Source: Histomonas meleagridis
Lineage: Eukaryota; Parabasalia; Tritrichomonadida; Dientamoebidae
DNA length: 64,000 bases
NCBI GenBank assembly: GCA_020186115.1
Contig: WSYJ01000149.1
Coordinates: 1,178,001-1,242,000 of the forward strand
Direction: 5' to 3'
The position numbers and the translations under genes were made by a program. Positions within the stretch are counted from its first letter, which is position 1, and each line of letters begins with the position of its first letter. The notes under the pieces are model-generated. The model was not told where the DNA came from, searched no databases, and was given only the letters and a program-made list of their open reading frames with translations. Below, in pieces: positions 30,497-40,844 of the stretch.

Positions 30497-31816
30497 ATGA
30501 TTGATCAAGAAGATAGCTACGACTCCTCTGGAAGCGAAAGTTCAAGCTCAAGTTCAAGTTCAAACTCAAGTTCATCATCAACAAAAAACAATAGACCTAA
30601 TCACGGAACTGTTTCTTTCGCTCCACCACCATTTGAACAATCAGACGATAACGACAACGCAAATTGGTGGGATGAAAACGTAGCAACACCTGCTGCAAGT
30701 GGAATTTCGGTTCGCTTTACTAATGCTGGTTCAAAACCAAATTCTAATAGACAAAGGTCTTCATTCAGAAATACACCAAAGACACACGCAAATAGCAATA
30801 GATCAGGAGGAGGCAACCCTTCACGAAGTAGAAGCACTACATTTGCTGCACCAAATTCTCATCAAAACCCAAGAGTTAGAAGCACAACAGTTTCGGGCCA
30901 AAACCCCAATCGCCAAGGAAATTCTCGTGCTATACGCCCTCAATCAGTTAATGGCAGCCGTCAAAATCGATCAAGATCTGTTCATTCAGCAAATTCCTCA
31001 ACAAGAGGCATTCAACCAACGACACTTATTCACATCCAAGCACCTACACCACTTATCTGGACCGTTGGAACAACTCTTATTATGCTTTTAGTATTTGTAT
31101 GTGAAATTCTTCAAAGTGGTGGATTTAAATCCATGTCAGTCAACCCTATGTTTGGTCCTGATGAAAGTACTATGATTCAAATGGGTGCTAAGTATGGTCC
31201 ACTTGTAATCGGAGGAGACATTTGGCGAATTATCACAGCTATTTTCGTACAAAATGGTATAATTTCCTTTGTTATCACTGTTATTCTTGTTATTTTCACA
31301 CGTAAGATTGAACGCGACGCAGGATTTTGGAAAGCGTTTATTCTATTTTTCATTTCTGGTACTTATGGCTATATTGCTTCATGTCTCTTTGTTTCATCTG
31401 CTGTTTCATGTGGAGCCACAGGTACAATGTTAGGATATGTTGGCATGTTACTTGGAGATTTAATTGCATCTTGGAAAACTACTAAGAGGCCCGTCTTGAC
31501 CCTCATTGGAATGATCTTAGCGATCATAATACTCTTAGCTGTTGGCATTACACCTTACGTTGATAACTTTTCTCATGTCGGAGGATTTGTAATGGGATTT
31601 TTGTTCGCTTTAATGATGTTACCCAACTTAAACTTCGGCAAATGTCAAAGGTTTTGCCATGGAGCTGTCGCATTTTTGGCATTTCCGGTGATGTCTGTTC
31701 TTTATATGGTTACATTAGTTTTATTCTTCAGAAATATGGTCGATGACAACTGGTGTAGAAACTGCTACCTTTTGAACTGTGTAAATATCACTGGTTGGTG
31801 CCATCAAATCGACTGA
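30497..31816 (+). CDS. Rhomboid-family membrane protein, probable pseudoprotease
   Basis: 439 residues. The first 165 are disordered, rich in Ser, Asn and Arg. The rhomboid core (about 180-400) has six or seven spans. Conserved rhomboid landmarks kept are the loop-1 WR (GGDIWRIITAIF) and the last-span HxxG (NFSHVGGFVMGF). The catalytic GxSG becomes CGATGTML, so the nucleophile Ser is Thr. The usual His and Asn of span 2 are absent from FVQNGIISFVITVILV. Rhomboids cut membrane proteins with a Ser-His dyad. Thr nucleophiles are not known to work in this fold, so this is best read as an inactive rhomboid of the iRhom/derlin kind. The start was set at the ATG at 30497. Confidence 0.85.
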   Translation: MIDQEDSYDSSGSESSSSSSSSNSSSSSTKNNRPNHGTVSFAPPPFEQSDDNDNANWWDENVATPAASGISVRFTNAGSKPNSNRQRSSFRNTPKTHANSNRSGGGNPSRSRSTTFAAPNSHQNPRVRSTTVSGQNPNRQGNSRAIRPQSVNGSRQNRSRSVHSANSSTRGIQPTTLIHIQAPTPLIWTVGTTLIMLLVFVCEILQSGGFKSMSVNPMFGPDESTMIQMGAKYGPLVIGGDIWRIITAIFVQNGIISFVITVILVIFTRKIERDAGFWKAFILFFISGTYGYIASCLFVSSAVSCGATGTMLGYVGMLLGDLIASWKTTKRPVLTLIGMILAIIILLAVGITPYVDNFSHVGGFVMGFLFALMMLPNLNFGKCQRFCHGAVAFLAFPVMSVLYMVTLVLFFRNMVDDNWCRNCYLLNCVNITGWCHQID

Positions 31817-32344
31817 ATCAGGTGATGTAAATGTAAAATGAATAAATAGAACTGTTTGTAAACTATTGTTTTGACTTTTTGAATGGAATTCATTGGGAAA
31901 CGATCAAATATTTATCGTTTGGAGCTGTAACTGATGTAATTGCAAATCTATAATATGTTGAACTGCATAAGGTATAACAGACAACAGCAACATAATCAAA
32001 AATGGGATTTGAGGTTTACTGATATTTTGAAAATAGTGGCATCACAATGAGTTTAAGTCATTATGCTCACACCCATTTCAAGTATGAATAGTGCTAATCA
32101 AAAGATATCTTTTGATTTTAAATGTGAAATCTTAAATAAATGAAGCATCTGATTTTGCTTATTTCAATAACATGTTATGCAGATCGTCACTCAAAAATTT
32201 TGAATTAAATTCATTGGAAATCCAGCATTTGGAAGTTGTTACAACATCTGAAATATATATCAATTTTTATAGAAATACAGAGCCAACTATTAGTGTAAGT
32301 GCATTTTATTTATGATGTTAGTACAGCAATAACATATCTTACAT
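31817..32344. other. Intergenic with possible surface-protein remnant
   Basis: Two loosely similar words, ATTCATTGGGAAA near 31889 and ATTCATTGGAAAT near 32210, hint at a decayed repeat. No open frame survives. Confidence 0.3.
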
Positions 32345-32581
32345 TTGCAGACACAAAATTTATTTGTAATGATTCAATCCATAACTGGAATAAGCAACCC
32401 AATACCAACCCACTCATTTTTCAATTCGAATACATTTTCACAATGGAATACATTCTCTGATGTGATAACAAAATCATTTTCTTATACGTTAACAAGTACG
32501 CTATCAGTTACACACTCATTAGCAATATACGAAATTGAGATGAAAACGCATTATGCATTCATAATCTTGTTAATGTGTTAG
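32345..32581 (+). pseudogene. Possible 3' remnant of a surface-protein gene
   Basis: The frame reads a Ser/Thr/Phe-rich stalk (PTHSFFNSNTFSQWNTFSD, TLTSTLSVTHS) followed by a hydrophobic end (AFIILLMC). This resembles the stalk and membrane region of the BspA-like gene at 21410-23101. There is no ATG at its head and nothing recognisable upstream. It is therefore taken as a fragment rather than a gene. Confidence 0.3.
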
Positions 32582-32975
32582 TTTAATTTTTCCTTAAAAA
32601 AAAATATTATTCATAAGCAAGAATTGAAAATGAAAACTTGTGAGAATAATTTATCAATATAACTATTGATATTGCATTCCTAAATTAATTTAAATTGAGT
32701 AAAATATTTTTAAAAAAATTCTATATTATGGTGTATACAAATGTTTGTTGAGACATTTTATAAATTCATCAAGAAGTTAAAGATATATTTATTATATTTA
32801 AAAATTGTCCACCATTTTGATAATTATTCATAAAATACATTTTACTTTTATTGCAGATTTAATTTTGTTATTCGAGATTTTATTTTTATTTTTTGAGTAT
32901 TCAATTCGAAATTTTTTATATAACATGTTTGCCTGATTTAGATAAAGTTTTTTTGAAAGGTGTTGAACAGTAAGC

Positions 32976-32985
32976 GGGGTGCCCC
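32976..32985 (+). promoter_or_regulatory. GC-rich upstream element of the Rab-like gene
   Basis: GGGGTGCCCC, 55-64 bp before the ATG at 33040, followed by GCGCCGTTCATTG and AACCGAAAAAGTTCAGAAATG. The TTCAGAA just before the ATG resembles a trichomonad initiator (TCA+1). Confidence 0.45.
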
Positions 32986-33039
32986 AAAACCATATTTATC
33001 GCGCCGTTCATTGAAAACCCTAACCGAAAAAGTTCAGAA

Positions 33040-33639
33040 ATGGACAGTCCAGGCGAAAACACCAAGCTTAATTGCAAAGTCGTACTCCTCGGGAATTCCG
33101 GCGTAGGAAAAACTTCTCTTGCTGTACGTTGGTCTACTGGTGTGTTTTCCAACTTGATAAATCCAACAATTGGTGCTAATCATCAGCGAAAAACAATCAA
33201 GATAGAAAAGTCAGAAATGGATTTATACCTTTGGGATACATCAGGGCAAGAACAGTTTCAATCACTTACACCTCTTTACGTTCGATCTGCTTCTGCTGCA
33301 TTTGTAACAGCATCAATTACCGACCTGGAATCATTCGAATCCCTAAAAATATGGATGGATCTATTAAACAATTCATGCGAAAAAGTACCACCTGCAATTC
33401 TTGCGGTAAACAAAATTGATCTTGAAGATTCTGCGGTTATGACAAGAGAAGAAATTGAAGAACGTTTCTCAGATCAGTTCAATTCCATTTTCTATGTTTC
33501 TGCGTTTTCTGGAGAGAATGTTGAAAATGCATTTATTCAAGTTGCTAAACTTGCATATGATTTCACAAAGACAGTCGAAAAGACATCTACCCAGGATATA
33601 ACACAACCCATTAACACCAAAAAATCATGCTGCAACTGA
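33040..33639 (+). CDS. Rab-like small GTPase (Rab5/22-type)
   Basis: 199 residues with all GTPase boxes: G1 GNSGVGKTSL, switch I NPTIGANHQRKTI, G3 WDTSGQEQF (Gln kept, canonical DTAGQ changed to DTSGQ), G4 NKIDL, G5 SAFSG. The C-terminus KKSCCN offers two Cys for geranylgeranylation. Rab5/22-class proteins act in early endocytic fusion, which is inferred from the PTIGA switch I. The ATG at 33040 directly follows an initiator-like TTCAGAA. Confidence 0.92.
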   Translation: MDSPGENTKLNCKVVLLGNSGVGKTSLAVRWSTGVFSNLINPTIGANHQRKTIKIEKSEMDLYLWDTSGQEQFQSLTPLYVRSASAAFVTASITDLESFESLKIWMDLLNNSCEKVPPAILAVNKIDLEDSAVMTREEIEERFSDQFNSIFYVSAFSGENVENAFIQVAKLAYDFTKTVEKTSTQDITQPINTKKSCCN

Positions 33640-33818
33640 AAAGGAAAAAATTTTCAATTTTTTTGAATAAATGTAAACCATTAAATATTTTTGAGAATTT
33701 TACCACGGGGTGCCCAACATAAAAATAAAATTGATTTCCCATCGTGAAGGATTTTAGTTAATATTATATCTCAACAACATTCTTTTATGTTTTTTAAGAG
33801 AAAGATTTTAAAAGAACT
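33640..33818. other. Convergent intergenic with GC-rich element
   Basis: Between two convergent GTPase genes lies GGGGTGCCC (33707-33715), the same word seen upstream of three genes. Confidence 0.3.
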
Positions 33819-34346
33819 TTATTTAAAAATTTGATGAAGTTCTTCTAATAAGGGTTCAATATTGGTATTTGAAAGAGCAGATACTTCAAATATTTTATAG
33901 TCAAAACCACTTAAAAGTTCACTACATTGTTTCTTCAAGTCATCTAATGTAAAATAAAGTTTTTCTTTTATATCACACTTATTCATAAGAATAATAATTT
34001 GAGATGATTTCACTGAATAACTTTTTTGAATATCAACTAAGAATTTTAAAGAATTAATGTGTTGATTGTCATCAGGGCTGACCACACAAATAATTAAATC
34101 AGCATCACGGGTATACATTGGAATTAAGGAGGCATAGCTTTCACCTCCTGGAGTATCAACTATAGTATTTTGATTGCCAAAAATGAAATAGTTTGATTTG
34201 TTTTCTCCGGAAAATTTATCACATAATAATTCAAAAAGTGTTGTTTTTCCTGTTGCACCAAATCCAATAAGAACTGCTCTTTTTGGTTTTGTCTCTATTG
34301 TTTCTATATCTTGTTTTTTATCTTTATTTCTTCTAAACAACTTCAT
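33819..34346 (-). CDS. Ras-superfamily GTPase without lipid tail
   Basis: 175 residues from ATG 34346. A basic N-terminus (KLFRRNKDKK) precedes G1 GFGATGKTTL, G3 VDTPGGESY, G4 MNKCD and G5 SALSN. The G3 Gln is replaced (DTPGGE), and the C-terminus LHQIFK lacks prenylation Cys. The basic N-terminus may bring it to membranes instead. It resembles distant Rab/Arl-like GTPases and could not be placed in a named family. It converges with the Rab-like gene. Confidence 0.8.
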   Translation of the reverse strand: MKLFRRNKDKKQDIETIETKPKRAVLIGFGATGKTTLFELLCDKFSGENKSNYFIFGNQNTIVDTPGGESYASLIPMYTRDADLIICVVSPDDNQHINSLKFLVDIQKSYSVKSSQIIILMNKCDIKEKLYFTLDDLKKQCSELLSGFDYKIFEVSALSNTNIEPLLEELHQIFK

Positions 34347-34612
34347 TTTGAACTGCCGTTTCAATTGATAGACATTGTTAAATTTTCATTTTTTGGTAAT
34401 GTTTTGTATTTAATCTTTATCTTCTATGCTATATGCAAATTCTTCATCAATATAATTAACCATAAAATATCATTGACATCAAAATTAAAATCATCAGCTT
34501 GGAGAAAACATATGGATAATATAATTTGTAAGTTCTGGAAATTTGCAATTTTTTCTTAAAATTACACTGATTAAATATGTGGATATAAATTTATTTGTGC
34601 TTATGTTGTTTT

Positions 34613-35939
34613 ATGATTTTCTCTATTGTTTTTGGAGTGTGCTTCGTTACAAACTTGGGGTGGTATAAATAAACTTATCAAAATTAGTTTCCAAAAGAAA
34701 CAAATGAATCTTACTCTTATATCATTATCTCTGTCATCTTTGAATAATTATCCATTTACTTCTCTACCACAATCCAAAGTTACACATAACCTTAAATTTC
34801 ATAATCTTCGATGTGTTAACTTTTTTTCCACATTTTTTTATTCAACAAATCAAGCATGCTCCAAAGCTTCTTTCTACTCCTCAACATTCTCTTCCTTTTT
34901 AAGTCGTGTAATAACCACAGAATCTCAAATACTATCATATCAAATTTTATCTCGGCAATTCATGAATTGGTTCACAACCATTGAGGTTGAAAAATGCACA
35001 TTTTATAAAATCATATCTACTTCGACCAATGGTGCTGCACTTTCTTGTCTTGGTGATGCAATAATCCGAAATACCAAATTTCAAGACATAAGAGGTTATA
35101 ATGGGGGAGCTATTTATTCAGCCAATAGCATTGGACTTCAACATTGTTGTTTCATTAATGTTTCAGGGAATGAAGCAGGATGCATCACTCATTGTGCCAC
35201 TTTTAATCAAAAGATGACCGTTAATTTTACCTCATTTTACGATACGAAAGCCGTTTATTTTGGCGTTTTTCAAGATTCTTCCACAAAAGATTCATACACA
35301 ATATTCAATTTCAACAACTTCACTCAACCATATGCTTCCGAATGCGTTGGTTGTGGCGAGGTTCATTTATCCAATTTTTATATCAATAATTGTATCTTTA
35401 ATCAATCAAGTGCACGCGTTCATAATGGGTGTATGGTTGTCTATAGCTTGAGTAGCTTTCTTTGTCAGAACACTTTATTCTACAGATGTTCACATCATAC
35501 AAATATTAAGCCAACTGCTGCTGTCCTTCTGTTTGAGACTAATAATATACGCTCCAACATGACTGATTGCGCTTTTGCTTATTGTGGTATGTCCGCAACA
35601 TATACGCTTACAGTTACAAGTGGATATCCTCTTGTTGTTAGAAACTGCTGTTTTAGCAGCAAGAAAATTTATGAAATATCACATGAAAACAACCTTATCG
35701 TTGTACAAAATTCACAGTTTGAGAAAAAGTGCGACTCCAAATTTACGGAGAAAAGTGACATGGAGATTGGATGTGTAGAAACGGGATATATAGATGACTT
35801 CGATAAGAAACTGTTCATAAGAAAAATAATAATTCATACGTTATCTGTTGTGATTTCTTTAATTTTTGCGTTTTTGTTTATGATTTATATGAAAAATTGG
35901 AGATGCGACGGAGTGAAAAAACCGGCTGCTTTAGAATGA
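34613..35939 (+). CDS. Pmp-like (GGAI-motif) beta-helix surface protein, 5' frameshift suspected
   Basis: The main frame (34617-35939) codes for about 440 residues. The central part has parallel-beta-helix-like repeats with the polymorphic-membrane-protein GGAI signature (YNGGAIYSANS) and repeated Cys/Asn pairs (LQHCCFINVSGNEAG, YINNCIFNQSS). Near the end are a single membrane span (about 405-428, TLSVVISLIFAFLFMIYMKN) and a short basic tail. The start is odd: ATG 34613 opens a signal-like MIFSIVFGVCFV in another frame, which must shift by one base around 34625 to join the main frame. A frameshift mutation, a sequencing error or start at the internal Met (about 34704) are the options. Membership of the trichomonad Pmp-like surface family is inferred from GGAI and topology. 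Confidence 0.65.
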
Positions 35940-37189
35940 AAATTGTTTTTATATAAATAAAGTAATGTTTTGTAAATAATTTAAATTTTGATCTCAATCA
36001 AAGTTTGGATTTCAATCAACTCATCTTGATAAGGAAAAACTTGATGAACAAACTGATTTTTTACGAATCCCAGAAAATCAATATACAGATAATATGCAAA
36101 CATCGTTATGTTTTTTCTTTTTAAGCGCTACAAAAATTTTGGAAAACGATAGATACGCGAAACATTTTCATGTACACTAATCCCGAGCTATAGTAAAAAC
36201 AAAACATTCACTCGGGACGGTAAATTTTCGAAATTTTCAGACCTTTTTAGAGTAAATTTTCTAAAATTTCACATTTTCACTCGTTTGTAGGACAATTAGA
36301 GAAAAAATGTTTATATATAAATCAATAAGAATATATGCTTAAAACAATTAATTGGTGATAATAATAAGCCCACTTTTATTATTTTATTTCATTTATAAAG
36401 TAAGATATTTTCATTTGGGGATTCGTTTTTTGCTACAGACAAACCTTGTCAATTTTAGTAGCAAAAAAATTGTGTAAAAAAAAGGGGAATTCCCCGGGGT
36501 TTTTGGAAATGTGATATAAAAAAATTGTTCTGACCAACAAATATTGAAGAAACAACACCTGTTCTCTTTACCCCTTTTATAGACTTTTTAGACATTTTCG
36601 TTTTTAATTTCAACTTCTAGTGCAGCTTATTAAATCATTTGGTCTCTCCCATTTGTGATTTAGTACACCAAATTTATTCATATAGAAATTCAATCATTTT
36701 ATCAATCACATTTAGGCTTTCAATATACACATATAGTTTCATATCTCATTTAATCATTACTATCTCATTTATCTCTTTATTTCAAACATCTGTGATTCAC
36801 TTAATCATTTTTTGCATTTTTGTCTATTTTGTTTAATTTTTTAGTATATATTTTAAAATAGTTTTTGTGTTTTTAAATCTTTAGTTATATGTTTGAATTT
36901 GTGGTTTAACTTCCCCAGTTTATTGTTTCAGTTTTTGAATATAAATCCGATGATTTTTCATTCATTTGATTCTATCGTTGGAAATCTGCATTGAGTTTAT
37001 TAAAAATATCCTTATACTAAAAGGTGTACACCCTTTTTTCCCCTCCAATATTATTTTATTATTATTCTTTCAACAGATATGTGGGTTTAAATATATTATA
37101 ATGTTTTATTTATTATTCATAAATCTTTGATTCTTTTTCTTTTTCAGAATATGATATTAATAAAATTTCTAATTAATTGTAATTAATTT
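35940..37189. other. 1.25 kb gene-free AT-rich region
   Basis: No credible coding frame on either strand. There is a small GGGGAATTCCCCGGGG palindromic block near 36483-36498 and a pyrimidine-rich stretch ending TTTTTCAG near 37145. Confidence 0.5.
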
Positions 37190-37219
37190 GTAATTAAAAA
37201 TAATAAAGTAAATTTATTT

Positions 37220-38600
37220 TTGAATATTATAAAAGAAATAAGAACATTTGAAGAGAGTAATAAAATCAAATCCAATATATTTGATATATTTGGTCGATTT
37301 CTTATCAATAATTATACAAATGAATCATCTTATCTACTTGAAGCTATGATTGAACATAATTTTCTTGAACCAATCATTGTAAAAAACAACCAAAGCGCTT
37401 ATTTTGCGCATTATATGTCTAAAGATAAATTAGTAATTTTAAGGGAACATGATTTTGTAAATTATGAAGAACTTTCAAAGAATGATTGGGAATTACATAA
37501 GAAACTAATTAGAGAAGGACATAATCCAAATGAAATTGCGAAAATAATTCGAAATGATGAAATCGAAAAACTTCAAGAAATATCATCACAAAATAATTTT
37601 GATTTTAGTCAAAAAATTGTACCATCGATTTATGAAAGATGTGATTTTGTTAATAAAGAAAAATGTTCATTCATTAATGAAGAAAATGTTACATTAATTG
37701 ATTATGCAGCATTTTTTGGATTAATTAAAAGTTTTAAATATTTACTTATGAATAATGCAAAAGTAAATAATACAGGTAAATATGCAGTTGCAGGTGGAAA
37801 TGAAGAAATTATTCATTTATGTGAACAAAATCATTCATCATTTGAAGGTGCATATAAAACAGCAATTGAATTTCATCGAAATGATATCTTTAAATATCTT
37901 TATGAAAATAAAATTGAAGATATTAACAAATTAAAAGAATTAGGAGAAAAATGTGTTTCATATTTTAATTATGAAATTTTTACATATTTAGAAAAAGAAG
38001 GAATGAAAATTAATAAAAATATCATTAATAAAGCAGCAAAAATTGGAAATATTTTTCTTGTAAAATATTTCCATAAAAATAATCAACTTCCAGGAAATAT
38101 TTTAGTTTTTGCTTCATTATCAGGAAATATTGAACTTGTTACATACATTTTAAAGCAAAAAGGAATTGATATTTATTCTAAAGATATTTATTTGTTTTAT
38201 TTGAAATTTATTTTAATTATTGAATATTTCAAAATAATATTTGGAAATTATTTATATTATTTGATACAGCACTTATGAATGCATCTTATGAAGGTCATAC
38301 AGAAATCGTTAAATTACTTATTGAACAAGAAGGAATTGATATTAATGCCAAAAATATTTATTTGTTTTGTTTAAAATTTATCTTAATAATTTAATATTTT
38401 AAAATAATATTTGGAAATTATTTAAATTATTTAATACAGCACTTATGTTTGCATCTGAATATGGTTATAAAGAAATAGTTAAATTACTTCATGAACAAGA
38501 AGGAATTGATATTAATGCTAAAGATAAAATTTATTTTAATAATTTTTGATTTCAAAATAATATTTGGAAATTATTTAAATTATTTGACACAACACTTATG
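37220..38600 (+). CDS. DUF3447/ankyrin-repeat protein gene with intron-like spacers
   Basis: The first exon-like frame (to about 38181) codes for about 320 residues. It has an N-terminal DUF3447-type region (YLLEAMIEHNFLEP, HKKLIREGHNPNEIAKIIRN) and degenerate ankyrin repeats (VTLIDYAAFFGLIKSFKYLL, GKYAVAGGNEEIIHLC). Clear ankyrin units follow at 38270-38350 and 38450-38520, joined by 84-94 nt AT-rich segments that end ATACAG and start ATATTTATTTG. The last unit decays near 38590 (ACACAACACTT in place of ACAGCACTT). The frame has no ATG before residue about 43. The true N-terminus may lie in an upstream exon, or the gene may be truncated. Such proteins form large trichomonad families of unknown function. 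Confidence 0.7.
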
Positions 38601-39038
38601 TCTATTTTTCATATCACAATTCCTTAGAAGTACAAAAGTGCTACTTTCTAATTGAATTCATGTAAAGCAAATTTCCAAGATCTTATTGTTCAGTTTAAAC
38701 TAAGTTTGTTGCCATATTTGGGTGACACCGATCATCTACCATGTACTGAAATATTTCGAAATTAGGTTTTTTGTTTTATCTAGCCTCGTAGAGAGTTGGC
38801 AAAGATATAGGACATTCAACAACAACAACATAAAATGGAGCATTTGAATCATTATAGTTTAAAACCTTCAATAACAATGTGAACAATGGATAAGCTTTAA
38901 AGAGAACAAATGATATCATTTTCATTACCAAGAAAAAAATAATTTAGTACTAAACCTCAAAATAAATTTTTTTGAAATTCCAATATGCAAAATATGATTC
39001 AAATCTATTTAAAAATAGTTTATAACAATTTTTAATTC
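38601..39038. other. Intergenic, nothing recognised
   Basis: About 440 bp after the last decayed ankyrin unit and before the stop codon of the MutL gene. No feature identified. Confidence 0.5.
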
Positions 39039-40763
39039 TTATTCTCTTTCGCTCAAGCTATATATCAAACACCAAGTTGGTCTTCCATGCGGACAATTCC
39101 ATGGGTAATCGCTGCTTGCCATTTTTTCCAACAACTTTCTCATTTGCCTATGAGACAAAGCGTCGCCAACTCTTACTGATGAGTGGCATGCGTGGTAAGC
39201 GAGTTGTGACCTTGCATTAAATGTCATTGGCGTTGAATAAGGAACGTCATTTATAAGTCCAATTAGTTCTTGTAAGTCCTCAATTCCATTTACGACATTT
39301 TTATCCATTGGAACCGATTTCACTTCGATTCCATTATCCAAAATATTATAATCAAATCCAAATTGATTACATTGTTTTTGATGCGTGAACGCATTCTCTA
39401 AGTCATCTGGTGTAAGTGGAACAAAAATAGGCTCAAGTAAAACTTGTCGATCATTTGTCTTTTGTTTGCGAAGTTTCTCAAAATTAGCTGCTTCATTAGC
39501 TGCATGTTGATCAATGGCAAAAATATCATTTCCGATTTTGGTTATGATAAATGATTTATTCCATTGCCCAATAATTTCCATATCTCGAAATGCAGTGGTA
39601 TTAATTTCAGGTGTAGGAGGATATCCAGCTGGGGAATAATCACGCATTTGTAGAAATTGTGAACAAATTTGTTCAGTAGTAATGTTTGTTGTGGTTGTAG
39701 CTCCTGATATGTTTTGTGAAGTGGATTTCAGAGGAGTTGGCGGTTTTGGTATGGTTTCAATGGGTTTGCTTTTTAGGTCTTTGAACGTTAAAGTTTCAGA
39801 TGTTGATTTCCATACATTACGAAAAATTTCACAAAGGCACTTTTGGAGAATCATTTCATTTGAAAAAGTGACGCCTATTAACGGCGAATCTGGTGTAAAG
39901 TCATATAATGATCGATCTGCATTAATGAAAAGAAAAATAGAGGGATTCTTAGGACCTGCACAAAGACGAAATTCTTGTTTCAATGCTTTGATAATGGGCA
40001 AATTTACACATGGACGTCCATTTACAAAAATATTGACTTTTCCATTTGACGGTGTTGTAGGAGTTGAAGTATAATAATCAATTGAAGAATCATCATTCCA
40101 TAAGTGTAAGGGTGAACTTCCTTCAATTAATCCGTTTGATATCGATTGACCTAATACATCTTTAATTTTTTGAAAGCGCGTTCTATTGGATAATTGCAAG
40201 ATTGGCTTTGAGTCTAATGTTAATGAAATTCTGATATCTGATGAAACTGCAAAAAGAATTGAAACTTCTTGTATTTCTTGAGATAGTTTTTGTTTGTGTT
40301 CAAGCCAAAATCTCCTTCTAACAGGATAGTTATAAAATAAAGATTGGACAATAATTGTTGTGCCTCTTGTGCGTGAGATTGGTTGAATAATTCTTTCACC
40401 ACTTTCAGAAAACGATAAACGATATCCATATCCATCATCATTTGAACTGCTTTCAATTGTTACATAAGATAAAGATGAAATAGCATCAAGTGCTTTTCCA
40501 CGACCTCCACTATTATAATCTTTTCCAAACTCTTTTGATGTTGCACCTTCCAAACATAAAATATCCATACTTTCCCTATCTATTCCAAGACCATTATCTG
40601 ATACTGTTATAAATTCTAAACCTGTTCCAGAAATCTGTATATTAATAATTTTGCTTTGAGCGTCAAGACTATTTTCAATAAGTTCTCTAAGTACATGGGA
40701 AGGGCTTGCAATTGTTTCAGTTGCCCTTACCAATTGGCTATCATTTTTTTGCATAATTTTCAT
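39039..40763 (-). CDS. MutL homologue of the PMS2 (yeast Pms1) type, mismatch repair
   Basis: 574 residues, shorter than animal PMS2 (over 800), mainly through a short linker. The GHKL ATPase motifs are ELIENSLDA, DNGLGI, GGRGKAL (normally GFRGEAL) and RGTTIIV, followed by the S5-type transducer domain to about 330. The C-terminal dimerisation/endonuclease domain keeps the metal motif DQHAANEAANFE (DQHAx2Ex4E), ACHSSVRVG and NCPHGRP, the set that marks the nicking subunit of MutL-alpha. It should therefore nick mismatched DNA together with an MLH1 partner not in this window. The change of the invariant Glu to Lys in the third ATPase motif is notable. It shares a divergent promoter with the 14-3-3 gene. 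Confidence 0.93.
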   Translation of the reverse strand: MKIMQKNDSQLVRATETIASPSHVLRELIENSLDAQSKIINIQISGTGLEFITVSDNGLGIDRESMDILCLEGATSKEFGKDYNSGGRGKALDAISSLSYVTIESSSNDDGYGYRLSFSESGERIIQPISRTRGTTIIVQSLFYNYPVRRRFWLEHKQKLSQEIQEVSILFAVSSDIRISLTLDSKPILQLSNRTRFQKIKDVLGQSISNGLIEGSSPLHLWNDDSSIDYYTSTPTTPSNGKVNIFVNGRPCVNLPIIKALKQEFRLCAGPKNPSIFLFINADRSLYDFTPDSPLIGVTFSNEMILQKCLCEIFRNVWKSTSETLTFKDLKSKPIETIPKPPTPLKSTSQNISGATTTTNITTEQICSQFLQMRDYSPAGYPPTPEINTTAFRDMEIIGQWNKSFIITKIGNDIFAIDQHAANEAANFEKLRKQKTNDRQVLLEPIFVPLTPDDLENAFTHQKQCNQFGFDYNILDNGIEVKSVPMDKNVVNGIEDLQELIGLINDVPYSTPMTFNARSQLAYHACHSSVRVGDALSHRQMRKLLEKMASSDYPWNCPHGRPTWCLIYSLSERE

Positions 40764-40844
40764 TGAAGCATTTGAAAAATCTTAAACGGCAAAAAACCGC
40801 CTGGTATTGACTATGTTTGCTTGATAATTCAATCAAGAAAACAA
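40764..40844. promoter_or_regulatory. Divergent promoter between PMS2-type and 14-3-3 genes
   Basis: Only 81 bp separate the two ATGs. It contains an inverted pair, TTAAACGGCAAAAAACCGCC, giving MYB-like AACGG words towards both genes. TGCTTCA lies just before the minus-strand ATG, like an initiator. Confidence 0.6.

Noticed and set aside
36483-36498. GC-rich palindrome as a regulatory element
   Set aside because: It is isolated in gene-free DNA with no neighbouring start codon within 700 bp.
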